Source of the DNA: a virus | Reading direction: 5' to 3' (one strand) | Length of the DNA stretch: 39,153 nt | Virus record (IMG/VR): IMGVR_UViG_3300037340_000168 | Location: 1-39,153 of that record | Part shown: one piece after another, positions 16,381 to 23,845 of the stretch | Layout: the number at the start of each line of letters is the position of its first letter | Position numbering within the stretch: the stretch's first letter is position 1 | Notes under the pieces: model-generated | Databases searched by the model: none | What the model was told of the DNA's origin: nothing | The model's input: only the letters and a program-made list of their open reading frames with translations | Translations under genes and position numbers: made by a program

Positions 16381-16721
16381 CAGCGCCTCGATCTCGTCTT
16401 CCCGGCGCCGCGCGATCCGCGCCGCGAGCCACGCTCCAGCAATTCGCGAACTTCGGTTAACTGCGACGTCGAGGCGCCAGCCGCGGATATGGCTGCGCGG
16501 CGCGCGGCCGGCGTTCGGCGAGACGATTCTGACGGGCACGGATAGGCCATGCGGATGCGCTCGATGTCGCCGACGGTGAATAGCTTATTGCGACCAAAGC
16601 CGCCGTAAAAGGCAACGCCCTGCACATCGCGCGGATTTTTCTTGAGCCAATCGCGCAGCGACCGCTCGCCGGTGCGCAGGTCGGCGGCGGCTTCGCGGAT
16701 CAGCTTATAGGGCGTTTGCAT
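16380..16721 (-). CDS. Small helix-turn-helix-like DNA-binding protein (113 aa)
   Basis: The first 65 residues fit an excisionase/MerR-like winged helix: RSLRDWLKKNPRD, a turn, YGGFGRNKLFTVGDIERIRMAYPCP. The same pattern is found in the rightward gene at 19138 (RRWLVEFLQ, YRLAGRDKLVYFDRMIEAFPC), so the element carries two related proteins. The C-terminal tail is basic and Ser/Arg-rich. It starts 13 bp after the protease-like gene and overlaps the next gene by TGATG. A role in excision or gene control is inferred. Confidence 0.6.
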   Translation of the reverse strand: MQTPYKLIREAAADLRTGERSLRDWLKKNPRDVQGVAFYGGFGRNKLFTVGDIERIRMAYPCPSESSRRTPAARRAAISAAGASTSQLTEVRELLERGSRRGSRGAGKTRSRR

Positions 16722-16733
16722 TGGTTGCCCGGA

Positions 16734-17429
16734 TTATTGATCCATCGAGAACGCGGCGCGGATGATCGCCACGGCAGGTTTGCCATCCAGCCGGCCGGCG
16801 CACGCAAGGCTGTCCGCCAACGCTTCCACGGCGCGCCACGCTTTCGGCTCATCGAAGATCTCCGAAGCTTGGCTAAGCCCATGGTCTATAATTTCGGCGG
16901 CTTCCTCGTCAGTCAATCCGGCAAGCTTGCAGGCCCCAACAGCATATGCCTTATCGTCTTCGCATTCGTAGCCTTTCAGTACCTCGCTGGGCATTTTTCC
17001 TAAAAACTTAGCTTCTGCTGCCGGACCGGCGAGATAAGCAAGAACCTTGAGCGAAGCCCATCTCGCCACGTCGATGCCGGCGGCTTTGCATGCCGTGACT
17101 TGCGCAAGAGCGACGGCAGGATCGGGCGGATCGAGAGACTGTGGAACCGGATTTGCTTTTAGATAGTCCATCATCGGGCGCGAATAGTTCGGCCCGAATG
17201 TGACCCCCGATGCCGACACCATGGCTTTGCCGTCGAGGGTCGGCCGCGGGTGCGGATCGAGATCAATTTCCATATAAAAGATTGCTTCTTCGGCTTCGAA
17301 ACCAAGTTCGCGAGCTGTAACGAACCGCGCAACCGCATGCCCGGCTTCATGTATGGCTGTTGCCTTCGCGAGGCTGCCACTTGATGAGCGTACCTGTTTC
17401 GCCCGGCCGCGCCGCTCACGTCGATTCAT
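16734..17429 (-). CDS. Stand-alone M41 (FtsH-like) zinc protease
   Basis: A 231-aa protein with HEAGH at 27-31 (zinc ligands His27, His31; catalytic Glu28), then LAGPAAEAKFLG and ECEDDKAYA, which match the region of FtsH-type M41 peptidases that supplies the third zinc ligand. FtsH's AAA ATPase and membrane anchors are missing, so the domain is free-standing and probably cytoplasmic. Its targets are unknown; cleavage of a repressor or host factor, or virion maturation, are possible. It follows the Tat-like-signal gene by 62 bp and precedes an HTH gene by 13 bp. Confidence 0.7.
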   Translation of the reverse strand: MNRRERRGRAKQVRSSSGSLAKATAIHEAGHAVARFVTARELGFEAEEAIFYMEIDLDPHPRPTLDGKAMVSASGVTFGPNYSRPMMDYLKANPVPQSLDPPDPAVALAQVTACKAAGIDVARWASLKVLAYLAGPAAEAKFLGKMPSEVLKGYECEDDKAYAVGACKLAGLTDEEAAEIIDHGLSQASEIFDEPKAWRAVEALADSLACAGRLDGKPAVAIIRAAFSMDQ

Positions 17430-17491
17430 GTCTCACCAAATTGATAATGGGGCGATCGAAGGCGAAGCCCGCGAGCGCCCCGCTGCTGATC

Positions 17492-18721
17492 CTACGCGAC
17501 GGTCTCAGGCCCGGCAAAATGCGGTGCTGCCTTTTCCACCGCCGTCAACTCCACGAGATCGTCGCAAATATTGCAGCCAATCTCGTGGTCGTCACCGGCA
17601 AATTCCAAGGGCGCCAAGCCACGGCCGCGGTTCAGATGGAATTGCGCCAGGCGAGCCTTGACCGCCAAGCCCTCGATCGTGGTCGCGCGGATATTGGCGA
17701 TGCTTTGCCAAAGCCGGTCGAGATCGTCGAGCCTCGCGTCGTATTGCGTATCGAGGCGGGCCAAGCCGAGCGATGTGGCCTGCTCCCGGCGCGCGGCCGT
17801 GTACGCGTCCGCAGCGCCGATGATCTCGTCGGCGCGCTCGCGAGCGCGCCGCATCCAATCTTCGGCGTTAAACATGCCCCTCATCCGGCGCGGCACCGCG
17901 TCGAAAAAGTTTTCCCAGCCCTTGGCCTGCCGCCGCCGCAGCTTGCCGATATCGGCCGACGTATAGAAGCCGTCGACGAGATCAAACTGAATCGGGAAGA
18001 TTTCGTCACCATCGCGGCGGCGCATCGCGTCGCTCGGCAGCGGCTTGTGCGCCTCGTGTTTGGCCTCCGCCGCGTTGAGATCGCGGCGCGCGATCTCGGC
18101 CGCGCCAATCGCCAGGTCGAGCGAAGCGCCGAGCTGCAGCAACTCCGCGTCGCCGTCCGCCGTGAAGTCGGCCGCCGCGCGCTGCAGGCCGGCAAGCGAA
18201 CGATTCAGGCTGGCGAAGAAAGCATGCTGCTCGGCGCGCCCGTTCAACTCCTCGTCAAAAAAACCCTCGCCAAAAACCACGCTGGATTGATGATCGAGAA
18301 AGCGCGCATAGGCCGCAAGACCTAATAGCGTGGTCGGCGCGGTCGACGCGAGATTGAGACGCGAAGCCAAAATTTCTTCCGTGCTGGCCTCACAGTCGAC
18401 GACTTCGCCCGCATCCGCTAAATCGCAGAGCCGATCGGACCCGGCGGACGCTCTCTGGTAGCGCTCGATCGCCGCGAAGATCGGATCGGGCGCGGACGCG
18501 GCCGGCTCCGCAACGGAAGCGGAGACGATCGAAGGCGCTAAGATGGAAACTGACGCGACAGACGCAACAGACGCACGCATGAACGCTCTCCTCGTTTTTG
18601 CTGGTGACCCGGTCGAAGCCGCCTCGGCAACCGCCAGGCGTGGCATGGCAGCGCCGTCGACTGGCGCGGCAACGGCGCTGGCGCTATGCGCCGGCACAAT
18701 GAGCGAACGATTGTGGGACAT
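17492..18721 (-). CDS. Unknown protein with Tat-like signal (409 aa)
   Basis: Residues 43-70 contain TRRAFMRA followed by a small-residue hydrophobic stretch ending SIVSASVAEP, resembling a twin-arginine export signal after an unusually long leader. The rest is helical (many Ala, Arg, Asp) with a C-terminal CNICDDLVEL pair of cysteines. Similar long hypothetical proteins occur in rhizobial prophages, with no function known to me. It is the first gene of the long leftward run, so the hairpin array at 18855-18955 would lie in its leader. A shorter start at Met26 or Met48 is possible; Met48 would remove the signal. Confidence 0.6.
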   Translation of the reverse strand: MSHNRSLIVPAHSASAVAAPVDGAAMPRLAVAEAASTGSPAKTRRAFMRASVASVASVSILAPSIVSASVAEPAASAPDPIFAAIERYQRASAGSDRLCDLADAGEVVDCEASTEEILASRLNLASTAPTTLLGLAAYARFLDHQSSVVFGEGFFDEELNGRAEQHAFFASLNRSLAGLQRAAADFTADGDAELLQLGASLDLAIGAAEIARRDLNAAEAKHEAHKPLPSDAMRRRDGDEIFPIQFDLVDGFYTSADIGKLRRRQAKGWENFFDAVPRRMRGMFNAEDWMRRARERADEIIGAADAYTAARREQATSLGLARLDTQYDARLDDLDRLWQSIANIRATTIEGLAVKARLAQFHLNRGRGLAPLEFAGDDHEIGCNICDDLVELTAVEKAAPHFAGPETVA

Positions 18722-18854
18722 GGGATGCTCTTGAGGTTCGGCTTTCCAAGGCCGTCGCCGGTGTCAGACCGGCAGCCGGGAGTTGGAAACCTGCTCAAGA
18801 GACAGGTCGGCACGCTTTTAAGGGTTTCCCCTCTGGACATGGCGCACCGCTCCC

Positions 18855-18955
18855 GGCCATGATGGCCAGGTCGGCGCGCCCGCCAAGGCGCGTCAGTGCG
18901 CATAGAGCCCGCCAAGGCTCGCCGCGCGCAGCCCGCGAACCCCGCCAAGGGTCGC
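18855..18955 (-). promoter_or_regulatory. Array of hairpins with identical CGCCAA loops
   Basis: Three hairpins share the ten-base core CCCGCCAAGG but have different outer stems that still pair. They are 18873-18894 (GGCGCGCC/GGCGCGTC, one G-T), 18905-18920 (GAGCC/GGCTC) and 18935-18955 (GCG-A-ACCC/GGGTCGC, one bulged A). Loop spacings are 29 and 33 bases. A fourth palindrome, GGCCAT-G-ATGGCC, lies at 18855-18867. On the minus strand, in the leader of the 18721 gene, the loop is TTGGCG. Covarying stems suggest a structured RNA or a protein-binding array; no gene covers them. Confidence 0.6.
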
Positions 18956-19000
18956 CGGCCGATCTTGAGTCAGGGCTTCCAAACCCATCCGAATCATACA

Positions 19001-19039
19001 CGGGAAACCGGCGATTGTGAATCGCCGGCAGATCTCCCG
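19001..19039. promoter_or_regulatory. Nested inverted repeat in the divergent intergenic region
   Basis: CCGGCGATT and AATCGCCGG (19008-19028) are perfect 9-bp arms around GTG. An outer pair CGGGA/TCCCG (19001-19005, 19035-19039) encloses them and is followed by TTTT. Because the genes on both sides point away from it, an operator for the divergent promoters is more likely than a terminator, although the shape would also suit one on the plus strand. Confidence 0.45.
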
Positions 19040-19137
19040 TTTTGCCTGTGCATTTCCGGGCGCCCAGCCACTGCCATTGAGCCGCAGCACGCCTTGGTGT
19101 GGTAGCTTGCTCCTTGTGCAAGACGGACCTTTCCGCG

Positions 19138-19485
19138 ATGCCTGACGAAACAATCCTTTCGGTCGAGAGCGCGCTAGCGGCGCTGAATTCTTTGATAAAG
19201 CCGCAGCGCAAAAGCCGCCGCTGGCTGGTCGAATTTTTGCAGGCGACAAAGGCCGATCCCGCGGGGCGCCCGCTTTACCGCCTCGCCGGCCGAGACAAGC
19301 TGGTCTACTTCGACCGCATGATCGAAGCATTCCCTTGCCACGCCGCCCCGACGCCGTCCAAAAAAAGACAGCGGCGCGGAGCTTCAAAATCGGCCGCGCT
19401 GAGCACGGAGTCACTATGGGCGCGAGCTGCAAAACTCACAGGCGATTCTTCGCTGTTGCGGTTCGCGCAAAAGCCCCGATCATGA
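19138..19485 (+). CDS. Putative excisionase/regulator, HTH-like (115 aa)
   Basis: Starting at ATG 19138, residues 20-70 (SLIKPQRKSRRWLVEFLQ, then YRLAGRDKLVYFDRMIEAFPC) match the pattern of the HTH protein at 16380-16721, including the terminal PC. A basic tail KKRQRRGASK follows. It begins a rightward operon facing away from the long leftward run, the usual place for an early regulator. The stop overlaps the next gene's ATG (ATGA). Role as repressor or excisionase is inferred. Confidence 0.6.
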   Translation: MPDETILSVESALAALNSLIKPQRKSRRWLVEFLQATKADPAGRPLYRLAGRDKLVYFDRMIEAFPCHAAPTPSKKRQRRGASKSAALSTESLWARAAKLTGDSSLLRFAQKPRS

Positions 19486-19967
19486 CTTTTGCGGCATTCA
19501 AAGACGTCGTGATTTTCCTTCTGGCGTTATATGGCGCGGCGCTTTCGACATTGAATTTTTGGACCTCGACGCGAAAAGACAAGCGCACGGTGCGCGTCTC
19601 GCTCTCGACCGTAATGCCGACCTTTGGCGCCGAGCTCGGCGGGTGCTTCGCGAAAATCGAGGCGGTGAATATCGGGCATCGACCCGTAACGATCGAGTCT
19701 CTCACTTTGGAGTTGCCCAACGGGGCGCGGCTCTGGCCGGCAAGCCGCGATCTCTTTCCTGGAGTCCCCGATACAAGGCTGCCTGCGACGCTTGCCGACG
19801 GACAAAGCGCGCACTTGGCTATTCCATATGCCGACATAGCCGATGGGCTGCGGCGCGGCGGCTACAAGGGCAGGATCAAAGTCAAGGCGATTTGTCTGGA
19901 CAGCGTCGGAAAGGTGCATGAAGGCGATCGATGGGAAGTCGATCCCGAAGAATTCGCGCGCATGTGA
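19482..19967 (+). CDS. Unknown single-pass membrane protein (161 aa)
   Basis: ATG 19482 overlaps the upstream stop by four bases and gives MTFAAFKDVVIFLLALYGAA, an N-terminal membrane segment; the rest would be outside or at the membrane face. The remaining part reads as a beta-rich domain (RTVRVSLSTVMPTFGAEL, AVNIGHRPVTIESLTLELPN), resembling immunoglobulin-like domains of small phage and accessory membrane proteins. No function assigned. As the middle gene of an operon between two DNA-binding proteins, superinfection exclusion or host modification is possible; that is speculation. Confidence 0.6.
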   Translation: MTFAAFKDVVIFLLALYGAALSTLNFWTSTRKDKRTVRVSLSTVMPTFGAELGGCFAKIEAVNIGHRPVTIESLTLELPNGARLWPASRDLFPGVPDTRLPATLADGQSAHLAIPYADIADGLRRGGYKGRIKVKAICLDSVGKVHEGDRWEVDPEEFARM

Positions 19968-19984
19968 AAACGGCGAGAATATCG

Positions 19985-20302
19985 ATGGATGAGTCCGCCA
20001 TACCCGAAACCGTCCGCGCAGCCCTGGCCGCACGCCCGCACTTGACGATGCCGGAACTTTCCCGCGTCGCGCGGATGGACCCGAAGACGATCATGAGGCA
20101 CATCGACGCCGGCAATCTAAACTGGCGCCATATCGGGCTCGGCGCACAACGCGTCCGGCGCGGCTTCACCGCGGCCGACATCGAAGGCTTATATCGCCGC
20201 ATCGCGCGCGGCGGCGCGCCTTCGCCAACGATTACGCCGCAACGTTTCGGCAAGGGCAGGCTAACTGTTCGTCACCGTCCCGCGCCTGCTACTCGCCTAT
20301 AA
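19985..20302 (+). CDS. Putative DNA-binding protein, AlpA/excisionase-like (105 aa)
   Basis: The ATG at 19985 follows GGCGAGAA. The protein contains MPELSRVARMDPKTIMRHIDAGNLNW, a helix-turn-helix typical of excisionase-type proteins, then a wing RRGFTAADIEGLYRRI. The C-terminus is basic and probably disordered. It closes the rightward operon and its end overlaps the converging zinc-ribbon gene by 14 bp. Control of integrase or excision is the likely role by analogy with AlpA and Xis proteins. Confidence 0.65.
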   Translation: MDESAIPETVRAALAARPHLTMPELSRVARMDPKTIMRHIDAGNLNWRHIGLGAQRVRRGFTAADIEGLYRRIARGGAPSPTITPQRFGKGRLTVRHRPAPATRL

Positions 20303-20705
20303 CCGTTCGCGTGCGCGACACGTTGAGCTCGTCCGCAACGCTGAGCGGCGACAAGCGGAGCAACTCCGCAAACGGCGCGTGCGGCCGGCACGATCGACAC
20401 GACAGCGCCGGAATGAGGCTGGTCACTGTGGCGTCGGGGTGCCGGTCGATCGCGCGCAGGTCGACCGATTGCGTGGTGCGGCAGGCCGGACAGCGCACCC
20501 AGAGAAACCAACAGCGAGCGGCCACGGCCGCGCCGATCGTCGGCGAGAACAGCATCGGCATGTGCGCTTCCTGCCGCGCGTTCCATGTCGTGACCAGGCG
20601 CTCGGCATCCTCGAGGATCTGCGGGCCAAGCGAGCGACGCGCAGCCGCTTCCTTCGCCGCCGCCGCGGCGCGCTCGCTTTCCATCCGGCGCTTGTTGAAT
20701 CCCAT
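20289..20705 (-). CDS. Zinc-ribbon protein of unknown function (138 aa)
   Basis: A basic helical N-terminus (MGFNKRRMESERAAAAAK) is followed by a four-cysteine zinc ribbon, CPAC at 72-75 and CRSC at 103-106, then LLRLSPLSVADELNVSRT. Such ribbons bind nucleic acid or act as scaffolds. Proteins of this pattern are common in Bradyrhizobium-type prophages, to my knowledge uncharacterised. It lies downstream of cos-like copy 2, in the position the small terminase has for copy 1. The start at ATG 20705 is the first in frame. Confidence 0.65.
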   Translation of the reverse strand: MGFNKRRMESERAAAAAKEAAARRSLGPQILEDAERLVTTWNARQEAHMPMLFSPTIGAAVAARCWFLWVRCPACRTTQSVDLRAIDRHPDATVTSLIPALSCRSCRPHAPFAELLRLSPLSVADELNVSRTRTVIGE

Positions 20706-20786
20706 AGCGACAGGAATTCGGCCACGCCACGGGGAGGGGAGTCAATCGGGGCGAACTGAGCGGCGCCCCGCACCGATCCGACGCGC

Positions 20787-20962
20787 GTCAACCTCAGTCA
20801 TCTCGGCGGTCAACATCGTCAACCGTGATTTTCAAGCAGTTTTACTGCCCCTTTTCCGGGCTGCTGCGCGCTCGCGTTGAGGGGGTGGTGGGGGGAAGGA
20901 CCCGTCGCCCTTGGCGGAGGGGCGCCCTCCACTGATCCGCGCCCTCTGGGGGCATAGCGATC
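20787..20962 (-). promoter_or_regulatory. cos-like packaging module, copy 2
   Basis: GTCAACC or GTCAAC repeats lie at 20787, 20809 and 20818. CAGTTTTACTG and CGGGCTGCTGCGCG follow, then AGGACCC at 20897-20903, a GGAGGGGCGCCCTCC inverted repeat (20916-20930) and ATAGCGATC at 20954-20962. Repeat-to-AGGACCC distance is 79 bp (77 in the other copies) and AGGACCC to ATAGC is 57 bp. The far end overlaps the stop codon of the 20961 gene. The facing gene encodes a zinc-ribbon protein, not a terminase. Confidence 0.55.
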
Positions 20963-21269
20963 AACCATCGGCCGCGGCGCGCAACCGATGAAGAGCGACT
21001 GCTTTTCTCAAGCGAACGACGGCGGCGTAGCAGGCAACCTTTGCCTTCGCCGGATCGGCCTTCGCTTTCCCATACGATTTTGACGCTTCAATTATGCTCG
21101 CTAGCTGACCGGCCACGTCGCTGAATTCCATCCCCACCATCTGATCGCGAAGGCGCCGGCAGAGCTTCCGTAATTGGCAGGCGAGTTCGGCGGTCGGTCC
21201 ATCCATAAGCGACTGCGCCAACGTCTCGACGCCGGCGCAAGCCTGCTCGACCTCTTCGATCGTTTCCAT
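20961..21269 (-). CDS. Unknown small helical protein (102 aa)
   Basis: ATG 21269 follows GGAGAA at a good distance; longer in-frame starts lack this. The protein is all-helical by appearance (METIEEVEQACAGVETLAQS, ELACQLRKLCRRLRDQMVGM, then KVACYAAVVRLRKAVALHRL) with no catalytic motif. It may form an operon with the 38-aa membrane peptide upstream. Function unknown. Confidence 0.55.
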   Translation of the reverse strand: METIEEVEQACAGVETLAQSLMDGPTAELACQLRKLCRRLRDQMVGMEFSDVAGQLASIIEASKSYGKAKADPAKAKVACYAAVVRLRKAVALHRLRAAADG

Positions 21270-21318
21270 CGTTAAAGTTCTCCATGCCGGGGAGACGACT
21301 CTAGCGAAGCGACGCGAT

Positions 21319-21435
21319 TCACCATCCAAAATCAAGGTGACTGACAATCTCAAAAAGCGCCACGGCGCCTAGAGCCAGCGCGAGCAACACGATCAGCACC
21401 ACGGCAGCGATGGCGAGGAGGCGGCGCGGTTTCAT
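21319..21435 (-). CDS. Short single-TM peptide (38 aa)
   Basis: The frame from ATG 21435 to TGA 21319 encodes MKPRRLLAIAAVVLIVLLAL and continues hydrophobic to about residue 29, ending in VSHLDFGW. The charge pattern (KPRR before one membrane helix) suggests an inner-membrane peptide with its N-terminus in the cytoplasm. It is the outermost gene next to attR. Small phage membrane peptides can be holin-like, toxic or involved in exclusion; none of these is shown. Confidence 0.45.
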   Translation of the reverse strand: MKPRRLLAIAAVVLIVLLALALGAVALFEIVSHLDFGW

Positions 21436-21543
21436 CGCACACCGCCAGGTGAGGGCGTCTCCCAAAATAAGTGTTCAGCTTCAATCGCACCGGAAGGCCC
21501 ACACTTTCGCGCAAGCCTTTGACAGATCAAAAGACTGCCGCTT

Positions 21544-21558
21544 CTCCCGGGCCCACCA
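21544..21558 (+). repeat. attR core (15 bp)
   Basis: CTCCCGGGCCCACCA is an exact direct repeat of the tRNA 3' end at 1992-2006. Bases before it do not continue the tRNA (no T arm), so this is a bare att copy marking the right end of the integrated element. Confidence 0.85.
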
Positions 21559-21756
21559 CACAGTCCTACGCAAACAGAGATTTCCCGGTTCATTGCGAAA
21601 TGCCCCGAACTGGCGGGGATTCGTGCGCGTATTTTGTCTCTGCGAACCGTCGATTGGATAACACCGGCCGTTTCGGCGCCTTTGTCTCTGCCCGGTAAAA
21701 TCGCGTTTCCCGACAGCGGAGACCAGTGTTGGTGGAGACTCGGTTCGAATGGTGGA

Positions 21757-23352
21757 TCAGTGCGAGGGAAGACGGAGCAATTCGTGCTGTCGGGACCATT
21801 CGGGTGGCAAGTCGGTGAGGCGAGCGACGCCCATGCCATGCGGTAGTCGGCCATCGATGGCTGCTTTGACGAGATCGGGTGCGAGGAAGGCAAGCGAGAT
21901 CGTCATGTTTACTTTGCGGATGCTGCAATCCTCACGGTTCGCGATGCTTTCCGTGGTTGCTGATGGATCAATTGTAAGTTCATCAAGCCAACGGCGTCCT
22001 CGGGCAATGGCGGCGACCAATGTCGCCCGTGATTCCGAACGGATCGGTCGAGCATGTTGCGGCGGCATCCCCTCGGGCAGAAGAATCTCACGGCGTCGCG
22101 TTGATGGCGTCCTTTGCCACGGGACATGAAGAGCGCCATTGGCTCTGGTCTTCTTGCGATTGCCTGTCCCATTCGGCTCTTCGGTAAGGCGGATGACCAA
22201 TTGCTTCGGTTGAATCTCAACGCGTGCGACCCGGGTATTAATGAGGTTTCGGTCGTCAATAGGCTGGGACAGTTTGAGGTGCTCTCGAACCGATTTGATG
22301 ACTAGCGCCTCGACATCAGTCGCCGGCACTCGGCGCACCGATCCGGCGCGTTCGGCTGTGCCTTGGAGGAGGGCCGAAGACAGATAGTATCGGTATTTCA
22401 CGTTGCCCCTGCGGGCATGGCTCGGGGTCATGCGGTTGCCGCGATCGTCGAAGATACGGCCGGCCAGGAGAGCCTCGGATTTCATCCATTTGGCATTATG
22501 GTTGGTGACCTGCTGATTTAGCCTCGCTTGGACAGCATCGAACAGAGCCCTGTCCAGAATGGCAGTTTGCTCGCCCTTGAGGACTTCGCCTTTGAAAGCG
22601 ACTTCGCCGATGTAGAAGCGATTACGGAGAAGTTGTGCGAGCGAGCCCCGCGCAAACGGTATGCCGCCGAGGCGCTTACCTGTCTTAAGTTTACGGAGCT
22701 TGGTAACAATGCCCCGCTTGCGCAGATCGGCCATCAGGAGGTTGAGGCTGCCAAGCTTGACATAGCTGCGGAAGATGGTTCGGACCCGGTCGGCCTCGGC
22801 TGCATTGACTGTGATCTTTCGATCTTTGGCGTCATAACCAAGGGGCGTCATGCCTCCGACCCAGAGCCCCTTGCGTTTGGATGCCGAAATCTTGTCGCGG
22901 ATGCGCTCGGAAGTGACCTCACGTTCGAATTGGGCAAAGGACAGCAGCACATTGAGCGTCAGCCGGCCCATGGATGTGGTGGTGTTGAACTGCTGGGTGA
23001 CCGAGACAAACGATACATTGTGCGCGTCGAACAGCTCGACGAGCTTGGCAAAATCGGCCAAGGAGCGGGTCAAGCGGTCCACCTTGTACACGACGATGAC
23101 GTCGATTTTTCCCGCTCCTACGTCCACTAGGAGCCGCTGCAGGGCCGGCCGGTCGGTGGTGCCACCCGAGAAGCCGCCGTCGTCATATTTGGCTCTTAGC
23201 AGGGTCCAACCGGCATGGGCTTGGCTGCGGATATAGGCTTGCGAGGCGTCATACTGGGCGTCTAGCGAGTTAAAATCCTGCTCCAGCCCCTGGTCGGTCG
23301 AAACGCGGGTATAGATTGCGCAGCGCACCGCCTTCGCCGATCCGGCCTTCAT
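21757..23352 (-). CDS. Large serine recombinase with C-terminal HTH extension
   Basis: A 531-aa recombinase. The N-terminal resolvase domain has AIYTRVSTDQG with nucleophile Ser18, DDGGFSGGTTDRPALQRLL, and VYKVDRLTRSLADFAKLVE, followed by QFEREVTSERIRDKI. A recombinase domain and a zinc-ribbon-like region occupy the middle, though its cysteines are mostly missing. The last 90 residues (ATLVAAIARGRRWLDELTI, IANREDCSIRKVNMTISLAFLAPDLVKAAI) form a ParB/KorB-like HTH, which the second module (36570) encodes as a separate gene. It overlaps the DUF2924 stop by ATGA. Confidence 0.9.
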   Translation of the reverse strand: MKAGSAKAVRCAIYTRVSTDQGLEQDFNSLDAQYDASQAYIRSQAHAGWTLLRAKYDDGGFSGGTTDRPALQRLLVDVGAGKIDVIVVYKVDRLTRSLADFAKLVELFDAHNVSFVSVTQQFNTTTSMGRLTLNVLLSFAQFEREVTSERIRDKISASKRKGLWVGGMTPLGYDAKDRKITVNAAEADRVRTIFRSYVKLGSLNLLMADLRKRGIVTKLRKLKTGKRLGGIPFARGSLAQLLRNRFYIGEVAFKGEVLKGEQTAILDRALFDAVQARLNQQVTNHNAKWMKSEALLAGRIFDDRGNRMTPSHARRGNVKYRYYLSSALLQGTAERAGSVRRVPATDVEALVIKSVREHLKLSQPIDDRNLINTRVARVEIQPKQLVIRLTEEPNGTGNRKKTRANGALHVPWQRTPSTRRREILLPEGMPPQHARPIRSESRATLVAAIARGRRWLDELTIDPSATTESIANREDCSIRKVNMTISLAFLAPDLVKAAIDGRLPHGMGVARLTDLPPEWSRQHELLRLPSH

Positions 23353-23840
23353 GCCGAAGCCCCTTTTGCCGGCTTATCTCGCAGGCCGAAGAACCTCGGC
23401 CCATTCCAACGGGTGCCGGTGATCGCAAAGGCAGCCTGCGACAGGCTCGGATAGGTCTTGCCGTTCCAGGCAAATCCGTTGGCGAGCACGGACACCCGTT
23501 GCATGCGCCCATTCCATTCACGGCCCAGGACGGTGCCCGGCCGCACATCCGCGATACGCCGAACCAAGCGCACGGCTTTCTGTCCTGCCTTCTCAGGAGA
23601 CTCGGAACGATCAAGCAGATTCTTGCTCTCGCCATCCAGGTCACCGAACCGGTCGGCCTGCAGCCGATAAGCCAGGATGCGAAACAGAAGATGCCGGGGC
23701 AGGTGATGGGGCGGCTGCCGCCCTATAATGCTTTGCCAACGGCCGCGAAGTTCTTTGACGCCGAGATCGCGTAAGCACGCGATCTCGGCCTCGAGTTTTT
23801 TATGGTCCGGCAGCGCAGGACCGATCCTTACGCGCGGCAT
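23349..23840 (-). CDS. DUF2924 protein (recombinase partner)
   Basis: A 163-aa member of DUF2924, whose hallmark is seen at the end: FAWNGKTYPSLSQAAFAITGTRWNGPRFFGL. The N-terminal half includes LGVKELRGRWQSIIG and HLLFRILAYRLQADRFGDLD. Members are nearly always encoded just upstream of a serine recombinase in Rhizobiales and related groups, as here with a four-base overlap, so the two probably act together; the biochemical role is unknown. Confidence 0.9.
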   Translation of the reverse strand: MPRVRIGPALPDHKKLEAEIACLRDLGVKELRGRWQSIIGRQPPHHLPRHLLFRILAYRLQADRFGDLDGESKNLLDRSESPEKAGQKAVRLVRRIADVRPGTVLGREWNGRMQRVSVLANGFAWNGKTYPSLSQAAFAITGTRWNGPRFFGLRDKPAKGASA

Positions 23841-23845
23841 CGAAT

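Larger units (their letters stand above)
1992..21558. mobile_element. tRNA-integrated defective prophage or phage satellite, 19.6 kb
   Basis: The element is bounded by two direct copies of CTCCCGGGCCCACCA, the first being the tRNA 3' end. A tyrosine integrase gene ends 22 bp inside the left copy. Cargo includes lambda-type terminase subunits, a primase-helicase, a probable tape-measure protein, several small phage-type proteins, an M41-like protease and a divergent regulatory operon. I see no portal, major capsid, head protease, tail tube, tail fibre, holin or endolysin. Size and content suggest either a deleted siphovirus-type prophage or a satellite that borrows virion genes from a helper phage. 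The boundaries are well supported; the satellite reading is inference. Confidence 0.85.

Noticed and set aside
18873-18955. CCCGCCAAGG repeats as a CRISPR array
   Set aside because: Repeats are only ten bases, spacers about 20 bases and used as pairing stems, and there are no cas genes in the window.
19001-19043. Inverted repeat plus TTTT as a rho-independent terminator
   Set aside because: No plus-strand gene ends before it; genes on both sides point away, so an operator is more likely.
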